From Cyclobacteriaceae bacterium YHN15 (GTDB taxonomy: Bacteria > Bacteroidota > Bacteroidia > Cytophagales > Cyclobacteriaceae): DNA of 64,000 nucleotides. Shown one piece after another: positions 45,141 to 52,699 of this stretch. Position 1 is the stretch's first letter, and the number at the start of each line of letters is the position of its first letter. Location of the stretch: NCBI GenBank assembly GCA_003797895.1, contig RKQB01000005.1, forward strand, positions 275,221 through 339,220, given 5' to 3'. The position numbers and the translations under genes were made by a program. Under the pieces are notes generated by a model. It searched no databases and was not told where the DNA came from. It was given only the letters and a program-made list of their open reading frames with translations.

Positions 45141-45764
45141 TTAAAACCTAAATCCAAAATCAAGTCCAGGTTGAATAAAGTAATTAGGCCACTGTTGTTC
45201 CACAGCTTTAAAAGAATCTGGAACACCAGTTCTTAGAGGCCAATAGCTAATTCCAATAGCTGGTTCAAAAAAGAAACGGTCGTTGAAAAACTTAAACTGA
45301 TACCCCAGATAAAAGTCTGTATATAATGTGAATCCATTTCCAATCTTCTTTCCATTCTCATCCATATATTTTTCAAAAGCATTCAATACATAAACAGAAG
45401 TATAGACTCCTTTCCACCAAAATCGCTGGTATCCAATGGTAGGAGCAAGTATGCGTGCATGTCCAGGATAGGTTTCTCTCGGTCCATCAAATAATTCTCC
45501 CCAAGGCATACCTAAAGGCCAATCGTAAGTGGATCTTTTAAATCTAAAATGAACAACATCCTTAGGTGTTATCCTATATCCGGCATTCAATTGTATATAC
45601 TCGGGTTTATGCGGATCATTTGGAATAAAATTTCCTAACATCAGGAGTGAACTCCCGACTAACCACTTTTTATAGGTGCTGTCTTGTTTTGAATGTTGTG
45701 CATTCACCTGTAAACTGCTTGCTAGCACGAAGGCAAGTCCAATCCAAAAAAGTTTCTTTTGCAT
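45141..45764 (-). CDS. Outer-membrane beta-barrel-like protein
   Basis: 207 residues with a signal peptide (KKLFWIGLAFVLASSLQVNA, cut after about 22). The mature part is rich in alternating aromatic and small residues (AGYRITPKDVVHFRFKRST; YTDFYLGYQFKFFNDRFFFEPAIGISYW) and ends with an outer-membrane-type terminal FGFRF, so I infer an outer membrane beta-barrel. No family name comes to mind. It lies 28 bp upstream of the lipoprotein gene. Confidence 0.7.
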   Translation of the reverse strand: MQKKLFWIGLAFVLASSLQVNAQHSKQDSTYKKWLVGSSLLMLGNFIPNDPHKPEYIQLNAGYRITPKDVVHFRFKRSTYDWPLGMPWGELFDGPRETYPGHARILAPTIGYQRFWWKGVYTSVYVLNAFEKYMDENGKKIGNGFTLYTDFYLGYQFKFFNDRFFFEPAIGISYWPLRTGVPDSFKAVEQQWPNYFIQPGLDFGFRF

Positions 45765-45848
45765 ATCTTTTTAATTGATGTTAAATGATATGGCAAAAGT
45801 AGATTAGCGAGTTGCTATAACTCGTTCACTTAAGTTAAGTAATGAATA

Positions 45849-46430
45849 TTACCTTTTATCTTTCTCTAGGATCCTTGCCCGTAGCCTGCTTAATGATTGA
45901 GGTTTAATACCTAAATAGCTCGCTAATTGGTGCTGTGGAACACGCTGAATAAGATCAGGTCTTTTTTGTAGTAAGTTCAGGTATCGTTCTTCAGGTGATG
46001 AAGTTTTAAACTCATCAAAGTCAATCCGTTCTTTAGCCAATAGTTCTTCCGACAACTTTCTGCACATTAATTCAAACTTGGGAAATTTACTGTTCATTTC
46101 TGCTTCTGTATCAGAATTGGAAACTAAAAGTATAGAGTCTTCGATACAACTTACATAATACTCGGAAGGGGTTTTGTTGATTACACAAGGGGGCGTCAAT
46201 GCTTCCATTTCAGTGTAGAAAGCAGTAGTTTTTTCTTCACCATCTAAAATATAATAGGTACGAATACATCCTTTTAAAACAAAGTAGCTTTCTTTCGATT
46301 GTTGCCCTTCTTTGAGTAAAATCGTCCCTTTTTTTACCGTACGAAACAGGTCTAACGAAAGTAAAGCGCTCTTCTCGTCTTCGGTCAGGGAAATGTATTT
46401 TGATATAAAATCGAATAGTCTGTTTTCCAT
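45849..46430 (-). CDS. Crp/Fnr family transcriptional regulator
   Basis: 193 residues from the ATG at 46430 (start MENRLFDFISKYISL, well preceded by an A-rich stretch); the frame's ATG at 46523 would enter the repeat-like cassette boundary. Cyclic-nucleotide-binding fold: GTILLKEGQQSKESYFVLKG (residues 40-60) with a C-terminal winged helix having YLNLLQKRPDLIQRVPQHQLASYLGIKPQSLSRLR. The pattern is the Bacteroidota clade of Crp-like regulators without the classic cAMP or Fe-S ligands. Confidence 0.88.
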   Translation of the reverse strand: MENRLFDFISKYISLTEDEKSALLSLDLFRTVKKGTILLKEGQQSKESYFVLKGCIRTYYILDGEEKTTAFYTEMEALTPPCVINKTPSEYYVSCIEDSILLVSNSDTEAEMNSKFPKFELMCRKLSEELLAKERIDFDEFKTSSPEERYLNLLQKRPDLIQRVPQHQLASYLGIKPQSLSRLRARILEKDKR

Positions 46431-46556
46431 TTTGCTGTTGTTATTGTTGTCTGATCCACGTATCACCAAAGGTACTCCGTTTAGCGTTGGGATGGATATG
46501 CCTTTTGGCAGACAGGTATACAATTAACTTGTCACGGCACCAATGAAGAAACATGC

Positions 46557-46576
46557 TGTTGGCAATATTAGGGCCC
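46557..46576 (-). repeat. Boundary copy with TGTTGGCAATATTAGGGCCC
   Basis: 18 of 20 bases match 40884-40903 (TGTTGGCAGTAGTAGGGCCC). It is in the intergenic gap between the Crp-like gene and the cupin gene, on the same relative side as at 40884. Confidence 0.6.
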
Positions 46577-46702
46577 ACTGTCTTCGGAAAGTTTAGTTAT
46601 TTTCCTCATCACTGCTACCGTTATGAGTCTATTGCGTTCCTGAATCGCTATTGTTAACAAAAGGAGTTTCTGACATTAGGTCGAATTCCATAAACAAGAT
46701 TC

Positions 46703-47029
46703 TCATAAGTTCTTGTAATCCTCCCTAACAGGACTAAAGAAACCATAAATCATACAGTTAGTCAGGACTACTCCACTATGAACAACATTTGAAGGAATTA
46801 CAGTAACCAATCCGTTCTCATATATTTTAGTTTCACCATCTACTGTCAACTGAAACTTTCCTTCTACAACCTGTCTAGTTTGCTCATGAATATGAGAATG
46901 TAATGGTATGGATGCACCTTTTTCAACTTCCCCAAAAGCCAGTATTGGATTTTCGGTGTGTATGAATTTCCCTTTAAAACCTTTAATGATTTCTTTGGGC
47001 TCAATTTTTGAAATATCTATGGTTGCCAT
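46703..47029 (-). CDS. Cupin domain protein
   Basis: 108 residues, a single cupin barrel. Metal-binding residues are in PLHSHIHEQTRQVVEGKF (two or three histidines and a glutamate), the second motif in PSNVVHSG. It is 9 bp after the neighbouring cupin gene and probably third in the CPBP-cupin-cupin operon. Likely a sugar/signal or metal binding protein; enzyme activity unknown. Confidence 0.85.
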   Translation of the reverse strand: MATIDISKIEPKEIIKGFKGKFIHTENPILAFGEVEKGASIPLHSHIHEQTRQVVEGKFQLTVDGETKIYENGLVTVIPSNVVHSGVVLTNCMIYGFFSPVREDYKNL

Positions 47030-47038
47030 GCGGGTAAT

Positions 47039-47398
47039 CTAATGAATTTGTTCTTCTATTGATTTAGTAATGGCTGATTTCACCTTGCCGGTATGTTCGG
47101 TAGTTTTCGATTCAATCAGCATAATCAGGCATTCCGCTGTTGAAGAAACGCGATGGTTTGTTCCTTTTTTCACAACAAAAAGGTCGTCCTTTTTCAATAT
47201 TAGGTCAGGCTGATTTTCAATTTCCATTAGAAGTGTCCCTTTTACAACGTAGAACAGTTCATCTTCGTTTTCGTGATTATGCCAAGGCACATCTTGCCCC
47301 TTTATTTTTACAACTTTAATATATTGGTCATTTACTTCACCAATAATTTTCGGTGAGAAATAGTCTACAAGACTAAAAAATGCTTCTTTTAAATTCAT
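47039..47398 (-). CDS. Cupin domain protein
   Basis: 119 residues. The cupin motif is QDVPWHNHENEDELFYVVKGT (HxHx.E set) with the second motif KKGTNHRVSSTAECL. It overlaps the CPBP gene stop by 4 bp (start codon within the stop, ATGA-type), so the two genes are translationally coupled. Two different cupins in one operon are unusual. It may sense a small molecule for the membrane protease. Confidence 0.85.
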   Translation of the reverse strand: MNLKEAFFSLVDYFSPKIIGEVNDQYIKVVKIKGQDVPWHNHENEDELFYVVKGTLLMEIENQPDLILKKDDLFVVKKGTNHRVSSTAECLIMLIESKTTEHTGKVKSAITKSIEEQIH

Positions 47399-48252
47399 CT
47401 TGTAAACAGTTTACCTTTGATAATTTTGCCTTCTTTTTTTGCACGGTAATAAAGTACTATTCCGATAAATAATAAAAAAGATAGTGTGATAATTGAATTT
47501 TCAATTCCATAAACAGTCCCTGTCAATAGTTCAGGACCGTTGAATTCTGATTGAATGATACTGCCCATATCATTTAGCCCAGAGAGATTTGAACCATAAA
47601 ATGGCTGAGAAAAATTCCAGCCTAAATGAAAGAAAAATGGTAGCCAAATTCTTTTAGTATATATAAACATCATTCCCATAGTAAACCCCCAAATCAAGTA
47701 TAAAGAAAGACTAAATAAGTTGTTATTGGGATTAAAAATGTGTTGTTGCAATTCTACTAACATTGCAATGACAATGGTTAGATGAGTACCTAACCAATTT
47801 TCACAGACACGAACTATTAGCCCTCTATGAAATAGGTCTTCAACTATGGCTGCGAACATTAAAAGCGTGAAAAACTTTATTGGGTAGTGAGCTGTTGAAA
47901 TACTAATAGCTTGATAATACCCCAATAAGTATAAAATGAAGATAACTAATGAAATGGTAAAAAAACCAAAGAAGAATCCTCCAAACATTTCTTTTGGCAA
48001 ATATTTTATGGACAGCTCTGTTATTTTTCTTTTCTCATAAAAACGAAATAAATAGTAATAGGCAGCTAGTAAAACTAGAAAGGAAAGACAATGAATAATT
48101 GGGACAGCAATACTTTTATCCTGAATAATGCTATAAAAAATTGGTTTTAATACAAAGTTTTGAATTACTACGAATAGTGAAAATGGAACGATAATTCCTA
48201 TAATAATTTTAGTAATTGGAAAATCCAGGATTTTTTTGATTGATTGATTCAT
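47395..48252 (-). CDS. CPBP family intramembrane protease, variant motif
   Basis: 285 residues from the ATG at 48252; the frame extends up to 48372 but that would cover a divergent promoter. About eight hydrophobic segments. The CPBP motifs are visible but diverged: EDLFHR in place of the usual EExxxR (second glutamate is aspartate), LQQH for the FxxxH, and HLGWN for the HxxxN. Metal ligands therefore seem retained. Divergent from the HxlR gene, so probably under its control. Confidence 0.75.
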   Translation of the reverse strand: MNQSIKKILDFPITKIIIGIIVPFSLFVVIQNFVLKPIFYSIIQDKSIAVPIIHCLSFLVLLAAYYYLFRFYEKRKITELSIKYLPKEMFGGFFFGFFTISLVIFILYLLGYYQAISISTAHYPIKFFTLLMFAAIVEDLFHRGLIVRVCENWLGTHLTIVIAMLVELQQHIFNPNNNLFSLSLYLIWGFTMGMMFIYTKRIWLPFFFHLGWNFSQPFYGSNLSGLNDMGSIIQSEFNGPELLTGTVYGIENSIITLSFLLFIGIVLYYRAKKEGKIIKGKLFTR

Positions 48253-48360
48253 AATTGTTTCGATTTGTTGTCGCTTCGATTCGGAAATTGATGATCGCGT
48301 TAAAAGGAATCTCCCGTGCTTAAAGTTTTTGTAAATAGAAATAATTAATACCTTTACAAC

Positions 48361-48387
48361 AAGTACATACAAGATTGTACCTTACTT
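48361..48387. promoter_or_regulatory. Candidate HxlR operator between CPBP and hxlR-like genes
   Basis: TACAAGATTGTA (48368-48379) is a near-perfect inverted repeat flanked by outer AAGTA and TACTT (48361-48365 and 48383-48387). It lies between the divergent CPBP and HxlR genes (48252 and 48437), the classical position for an HxlR binding site. Confidence 0.5.
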
Positions 48388-48436
48388 ACCATAACTATAC
48401 TATTGTTGATTATCAGTGCATTAATAATTTCAGAAA

Positions 48437-48760
48437 ATGAAAAAAAAATCGAGTAAAGCATATTGCGCAGTGGATTACGCCTTTCAGCGAATTGGAGGGA
48501 AGTATAAAGGAAGAATTTTGTGGGTCTTGAAAGATGGTGTTTTACGTTATGGAGAGTTGAAAAGAGCGGTGGTGGGGATAACGCCAAAAATGCTTACCCA
48601 GACTCTAAAAGAGCTGGAAGGTGACGAGATTATTACAAGAAAAGTCTATCTGGAGGTTCCACCAAGAGTGGAATATGCACTTACTTCTACAGGAAAGGAG
48701 TTGATTCCGTTCATAAAGCAAATGCGCGACTGGGGCGAAAGGCAAATGTCTTTAAATTGA
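48437..48760 (+). CDS. HxlR family transcriptional regulator
   Basis: 107 residues, the normal length for a winged-helix HxlR protein. Pattern: YCAVDYAFQRIGGKYKGRILW (cysteine at residue 10, a common redox sensing position in this family) then LKRAVVGITPKMLTQTLKELEGD and ITRKVYLEVPPRVEYALTSTG. Divergent to the CPBP operon; the operator at 48361-48387 lies between. Confidence 0.92.
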   Translation: MKKKSSKAYCAVDYAFQRIGGKYKGRILWVLKDGVLRYGELKRAVVGITPKMLTQTLKELEGDEIITRKVYLEVPPRVEYALTSTGKELIPFIKQMRDWGERQMSLN

Positions 48761-49105
48761 ATGGATATCGACTCCATGTTTATCGCCAATCATGACATTT
48801 GATATCAAGCCATTGCATCGTCATTATTCGTGCCTGGAGTGGTTTGGATTGGTTCTTCCGCTTACTTTGGTCTCGCGGAGGTCCCGACTGATAGCTATCG
48901 GTATGCGCGGTAACCAAAAGTGCTAATGGGCGGGGCAATTCAGAGGGAACTCTTCATAAAAATGCGAAGGGTCGGCTGTATTTTTTTTCAATCTGCCCCA
49001 CTTTAATTTCTTCATCGTCAAAGTTGTCTAGGAATCCGTTTACCTATCAACGTTGGAAATCTTTGTTAGAAAATTATTGTCCTTTTTTGGAACATAAATT
49101 TGTCC

Positions 49106-49124
49106 GGGCCCTATTGCTACCAAC
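49106..49124 (-). repeat. Boundary copy, minus orientation
   Basis: On the minus strand it reads GTTGGTAGCAATAGGGCCC, matching the 40884 copy at 16 of 19 bases. Third instance of this boundary core (with 46557) in the accessory region. Confidence 0.5.
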
Positions 49125-49215
49125 TTTTTTGCGCTTGGCGCAGTGGCGGATTTCGGAGCACAAAACTGTCAATACACCATCCCGAAAGCTTTCAGGATTG
49201 ATGCGAGGTGGAACC

Positions 49216-49231
49216 TGCCTGCCGGCAGGCA
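49216..49231. repeat. Perfect palindrome TGCCTGCCGGCAGGCA
   Basis: Exact 16-bp palindrome, most GC-rich member of the CCTGCC family seen also at 31065 and 36743. Non-coding, between the HxlR gene and the SnoaL-like gene. Confidence 0.7.
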
Positions 49232-49396
49232 AGTGTTCAATTAACCACGTTACCCGCTTTTTTGCAAAACCGCTGTGTGTGCCTTGAATGGTGAATATAG
49301 GTCAAAAAGTTGACTGTTCCAACGGGTGATGCCGATAGCTATCGAGATTGATAGATGCACAATCCCGTGGTAGCTATCGGGATGATTTAACCACTG

Positions 49397-49430
49397 AACC
49401 GCCACTTTTGGATAGGTGCTGTTAGCAGTA
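49397..49430 (+). repeat. Left boundary of the SnoaL-like gene cassette
   Basis: AACCGCCACT....ATAGGTGCTGTTAGCAGTA. The end, TGTTAGCAGTA, is inverted with respect to TACTGCTAACTT at 49911-49922. With 38549-38583 it is another copy of the AACCGCCACT element. Confidence 0.5.
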
Positions 49431-49434
49431 GTTT

Positions 49435-49893
49435 TTATTCATTTTTAATTCGAGTTGAGTGAAGCATTTCTAATTTCCATCCATTCTCTGTTAAAATTGC
49501 CGTTGCGCTTTCTAGCCAATGAGCTTTTCTAATGATTTTATTATCAGTTGAGAATGTCGCATAGTTTTGGTATGCAACCCATGCCATTCCGTTTGCAACT
49601 TTAATTTCAATAATTTCAACTGTATTCATTCGTATTGGATTCGGTTTCCGAAGTATGGCATTATCCAAATAATTTGCAATAGAATCGTTATTCCAAACTT
49701 CTCCGTTTTCCAAAAGCAGGAAATCCTTTGTATAGTATTTATCAATGTTTTTAGAATTTAATTCAGACCATATTTCGTCAAAAGATTTAATAATTAATTC
49801 TTTTATCCGTGATTTGTCAGTTTCGATTGAGCTTTGTCCAAATGATATCGTTGTGAAACATATCATCAAAATTATAGTGTTAAGTTTTTTCAT
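49435..49893 (-). CDS. SnoaL-like / DUF4440 secreted protein
   Basis: 152 residues from the ATG at 49893, which begins a signal peptide (KKLNTIILMICFTTISFG, cut after about 20); an in-frame ATG at 49983 lies outside the cassette boundary. The rest matches the nuclear transport factor 2-like fold: IIKSFDEIWSELNSKNIDKYYTKDF at the start and later TVEIIEIKVANGMAWVAYQNYATF, with the last strand WKLEMLHSTR. Such proteins are often ketosteroid-isomerase-like or binding proteins; catalytic role unknown. The gene is flanked by the inverted TGCTAAC motif on both sides. Confidence 0.75.
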   Translation of the reverse strand: MKKLNTIILMICFTTISFGQSSIETDKSRIKELIIKSFDEIWSELNSKNIDKYYTKDFLLLENGEVWNNDSIANYLDNAILRKPNPIRMNTVEIIEIKVANGMAWVAYQNYATFSTDNKIIRKAHWLESATAILTENGWKLEMLHSTRIKNE

Positions 49894-49908
49894 TTTTGTT
49901 GTTTTTAA

Positions 49909-49923
49909 ATTACTGCTAACTTG
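49909..49923 (+). repeat. Right boundary of the SnoaL-like gene cassette
   Basis: AATTACTGCTAACTT, the inverse of the left boundary (TGTTAGCAGTA, 49419-49430), about 480 bp apart and enclosing only the SnoaL-like gene. Confidence 0.5.
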
Positions 49924-50050
49924 TAAATACCACTTATAACTTTCACACTTGGCCAGCCAAATTTGACTCGCTACGCGTATCACTCCCCCTAATTTTATCA
50001 GGTATTATTTCCTTTACTCATATACCTCTTAAATTATACCAGTTCAGCCA

Positions 50051-50082
50051 AAAAAAATCCCCTGTGCAGGGGATTTTTTTTT
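50051..50082. terminator. Orphan bidirectional terminator hairpin
   Basis: A 14-bp perfect stem (A7-TCCCCTG with CAGGGGA-T7) and a TG loop, with T tract on the plus strand and A tract that gives a T tract on the minus strand. The nearest gene that ends toward it is DUF4345 (50707) more than 600 bp away on the minus strand. It suggests an untranslated RNA or a lost gene. Confidence 0.85.
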
Positions 50083-50461
50083 GAATTATGCTATTTCCTT
50101 CTGTAGTACCTACCATTTTAGAATTATTAGGATAATTTTTTGAAAAGAAGAAAGGGGAATTATACCCGCAGAAACGATGACCTGAACAGGAGAGGAGGGA
50201 AGGAAGCTTTTTTCCAAAAAGTAGGTCTATGGCCCAATATCAGCGGAATAGACAGACTAAACCTTGAAACCATCACCCAGCCAAATCGAAACCTCATTCT
50301 ACTACTCAAGAGAGATTTTTTATCTATAATTGGCTTTTTTGAAGCTAAAAAATGGGTTATTTGGTTTATTTATGCTCCAATGCTACATTATCCGCAATCT
50401 TGACCTTAGAAGAAATTAACCTGGGTATCCTGTTGTTTCGGAATCAATATCGATCAATAAC

Positions 50462-50483
50462 TTGTCCGCAGTGGCGGATACAA
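50462..50483. repeat. Short palindrome TTGTCCGC...GCGGATACAA
   Basis: Imperfect inverted repeat; TCCGC core shared with the centre of 40749-40794 (CCGCCAGCTGGCGG) and with 58479-58492 (TCCGCCGTGGCGGA). Confidence 0.5.
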
Positions 50484-50706
50484 GCCGCCTGTCGAAGATG
50501 GGAATCCATGAATATCCGGATAGATCAAATACAAGTATTTATTCCGGCATCCTGGTTTTTTCAGAGTGCTAGCAGTTCAGCGATCATTCCGCTTTCATAT
50601 CTCCCCAGGTCATGGACAAACAATTGCCATGGGCCTGACTTTGGTAAAAACCAACTTTTGGATAATAAAGAGTAAAAGAAAAATTAACTTAATCCTCATC
50701 TAAGTT

Positions 50707-51108
50707 TTAATCATTGGTATACTTTGGATTACGTTTTTCTATGGCATATAAGATATAGGCCAATCCACCAAAACTAAATTCTGCCATGAAACTTATCCAG
50801 TTGGAGGTGTCGCCAGCACCATCGAAAACAATTCCGTATAACCTTGCAAGTGATGTAATACCTATTGAGATAGACAATACAATCAAGCCATACTTGATAC
50901 GCTCTTTTTTCATGAGGAAGTAGAGCAATAAAACTCCTAAACCGATTTCCATACCACCGAGTACTGCACGGATATGATTAGCGCTGCTTCTGGTAGGTAA
51001 AACAATGCCATCCATATCAGTTATAGCATCTGGTTTGATAAAAAACAAGAAACCAAAACCGAGATATATCAGACTTCCTAGTGTTAATAGAATCCTAGAT
51101 GATTTCAT
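50707..51108 (-). CDS. DUF4345 domain protein (small membrane protein)
   Basis: 133 residues with four membrane segments (LTLGSLIYLGFGFLFFI; AVLGGMEIGLGVLLLYFLM; YGLIVLSISIGITSLARLYGI; FMAEFSFGGLAYILYAI). The pattern SSANHIRAVLGGMEIGLG is typical of DUF4345. Function unknown. Isolated in the accessory region. Confidence 0.85.
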   Translation of the reverse strand: MKSSRILLTLGSLIYLGFGFLFFIKPDAITDMDGIVLPTRSSANHIRAVLGGMEIGLGVLLLYFLMKKERIKYGLIVLSISIGITSLARLYGIVFDGAGDTSNWISFMAEFSFGGLAYILYAIEKRNPKYTND

Positions 51109-51206
51109 TTACAATGTCTTTGAACCTGATTGGTTTAAAAAAGGAATATAGTTCAAAAAGCTGATGCTTCCAACGGATTGGACCCGATTCAGTGGATATA
51201 AATTCC

Positions 51207-51452
51207 TTATTTTGCTGGAGGACCAACTTCTGGAGAAGCAGAAAATGAATCCAACCACTCAGCAAAATCCTTGATTTTTACATCCTTTGATGAGTAACTG
51301 ATCTGTATTTGTGAATAATCCACAGACATAAGTCTTGAGCCTTCGGAAATTCCTTTTGGAATAATAGGCCTTTCGAAAAACTTATCGAAAAAGTAAACAT
51401 CTTGATTTAGATCTCGGAGATGATTTATATTTTTTTGGATTAGGTCAATGAT
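51207..51452 (-). pseudogene. Remnant open frame of unknown family
   Basis: Minus-strand frame of 81 codons from a stop at 51453-51455 to TAA at 51207-51209, without a usable ATG at its beginning (only one internal Met). It has well-formed protein composition (VYFFDKFFERPIIPKGISEG; KDFAEWLDSFSASPEVGPPAK) and could be the 3' end of a longer lost gene. I do not recognise it. Confidence 0.4.
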
Positions 51453-51517
51453 TCAGAAGCAATGGCCAGATATTAAACACTGATTGAGACCTACTCAAAT
51501 TTAATTCCCATTCAAAC

Positions 51518-52699
51518 CTACAACCTAAACCTCAGCAGCTCTGCCTTCACTTGGTAATACTCATTTTCGGTCTGAAGGTAATTGGTGTAGGCCATATAGA
51601 AATAGTTGGATTCCAGAAAGTACTCAATGGTGCTGATATGGCCCAAAGCAAGCGCTTTATCCAGGTAGGCAATACTGTTCAGGGTGCCTAGCACCTCCCT
51701 ATATTCCTGAAGGGTGGAGGAGAGTTTTTCATACTGTTCATACCTTTGTTTCAAAGCATAATACCGCTCATTTTGGTAATCTATCCATTGCAGACCAGCG
51801 AAACTCAGTTCCGCCTCTTTCTGCCTGACACGGTATTTGTTTTCCCATAAAGGAATGGTGGTGCCCACATGGAACCCTTGAAAGGTGGCTCCAAGAATTC
51901 CCTGGTATCTGTAACCTGCCTCCAGTTTGGGCAAGGCCATGGCCTTCATCACTTCCACCTGTTTCTTGGCGGTGTTACTTTCCAATTCATAAAAGCGCCA
52001 CATAGGATCCAGACTTTTTAGTTCCTCGTAGAGCTCTTCAAAGGCAGGCAATGAAATGTCCTCAGGATATTGATTTGCAGTGAATTCAATTTCAAGCCCA
52101 CCGTTAAGTCCGTTCAGATTTTGGATTAGCTGGTTGATCTGAGAAGTATTCAACTGATAATCCTTGTTGATTTCAATAAGCTGCAATTTGGCTTTGTTGA
52201 CATCCAGGATGTTTCCATCACCTGTCTCAAGTTTCTTTTCGAAATCCTGTAAAAGCTTTTCGGTGGCTGATTTTCTTTCAGCGATCTGTTGCTGTAGTTT
52301 GTAGCGGTAGATAAGGCTGAGCATGGTCTGTTGTGCTTCAAGCAAGATTCCTTGCCTGCCGGACAGATAATCCAGTTCTGCCTGGGTGGTCTGCCCTGAA
52401 GCCAGTTCTTTTTTTCTGCTGTAGGTTGTTGGAAAATCAAAAACCTGATTGACCAGTATATCGGTTTGGTTTCCGGCTGAGAAAGGTTGGCCTTGGAGAA
52501 AATCGTACTCTACATTTGGATTGTACAATCTCATGTCAGATTTGAAGGCCATTTTCCTTGCTTCAAGACTTTGTTGTTGGGCCTGAATGCTTTTGTTGTT
52601 GATTTCTATCTTCCTTAAAACCTGCTCCAGGTCTGTCTGGGCAGTGAGAGGAATTAAGACCAAGCAGGTCAGCAAAAGAGTGATGCTACGTTTTTTCAT
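51518..52699 (-). CDS. TolC-like outer-membrane channel of a metal RND system
   Basis: 393 residues with a signal peptide (KRSITLLLTCLVLIPLTA). TolC/OEP repeats: the first at NNKSIQAQQQSLEARKMAF, coiled-coil helices with many Q and E residues, and a second repeat around NTAKKQVEVMKAMALPKLEAGY. Shorter than classical TolC (about 470), as is usual for CusC-like Bacteroidota channels. The gene overlaps the RND pump gene by 4 bp, so it is the last member of the efflux operon. Confidence 0.88.
   Translation of the reverse strand: MKKRSITLLLTCLVLIPLTAQTDLEQVLRKIEINNKSIQAQQQSLEARKMAFKSDMRLYNPNVEYDFLQGQPFSAGNQTDILVNQVFDFPTTYSRKKELASGQTTQAELDYLSGRQGILLEAQQTMLSLIYRYKLQQQIAERKSATEKLLQDFEKKLETGDGNILDVNKAKLQLIEINKDYQLNTSQINQLIQNLNGLNGGLEIEFTANQYPEDISLPAFEELYEELKSLDPMWRFYELESNTAKKQVEVMKAMALPKLEAGYRYQGILGATFQGFHVGTTIPLWENKYRVRQKEAELSFAGLQWIDYQNERYYALKQRYEQYEKLSSTLQEYREVLGTLNSIAYLDKALALGHISTIEYFLESNYFYMAYTNYLQTENEYYQVKAELLRFRL

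Larger units (their letters stand above)
48761..49434. other. Non-coding palindrome-rich stretch
   Basis: 674 bp without a convincing gene (an open frame at 49024-49287 has a TTG start and reflects repeats). It contains a series of short palindromes: a CYGATAGCTATCGG core at 48888-48901, the CCGATAGCTATCG at 49332-49344, another partial copy at 49364-49382, ATCCCGAAAGCTTTC-type at 49179-49199, TGCCTGCCGGCAGGCA at 49216-49231, and boundary cores at 49106-49124 and 49420-49430. They look like dispersed repeats rather than single operators. Confidence 0.7.
49894..50706. other. 813-bp stretch without a convincing gene
   Basis: Contains the right-hand cassette boundary (49909-49923), an orphan terminator at 50051-50082 and a TTGTCCGC...GCGGATACAA palindrome at 50462-50483. 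Two plus-strand open frames (50140-50403 from a TTG; 50352-50675) have no ATG-led signature and look like chance or decayed coding. Confidence 0.55.

Noticed and set aside
49024..49287. 87-codon plus-strand frame in the palindrome-rich stretch
   Set aside because: TTG start and content dominated by short palindromes; no protein-like pattern.
50140..50675. Two overlapping plus-strand frames in the 813-bp gap
   Set aside because: One starts with TTG, neither has a recognisable motif, and the frames contain the TCCGC palindrome; likely chance or decayed coding.
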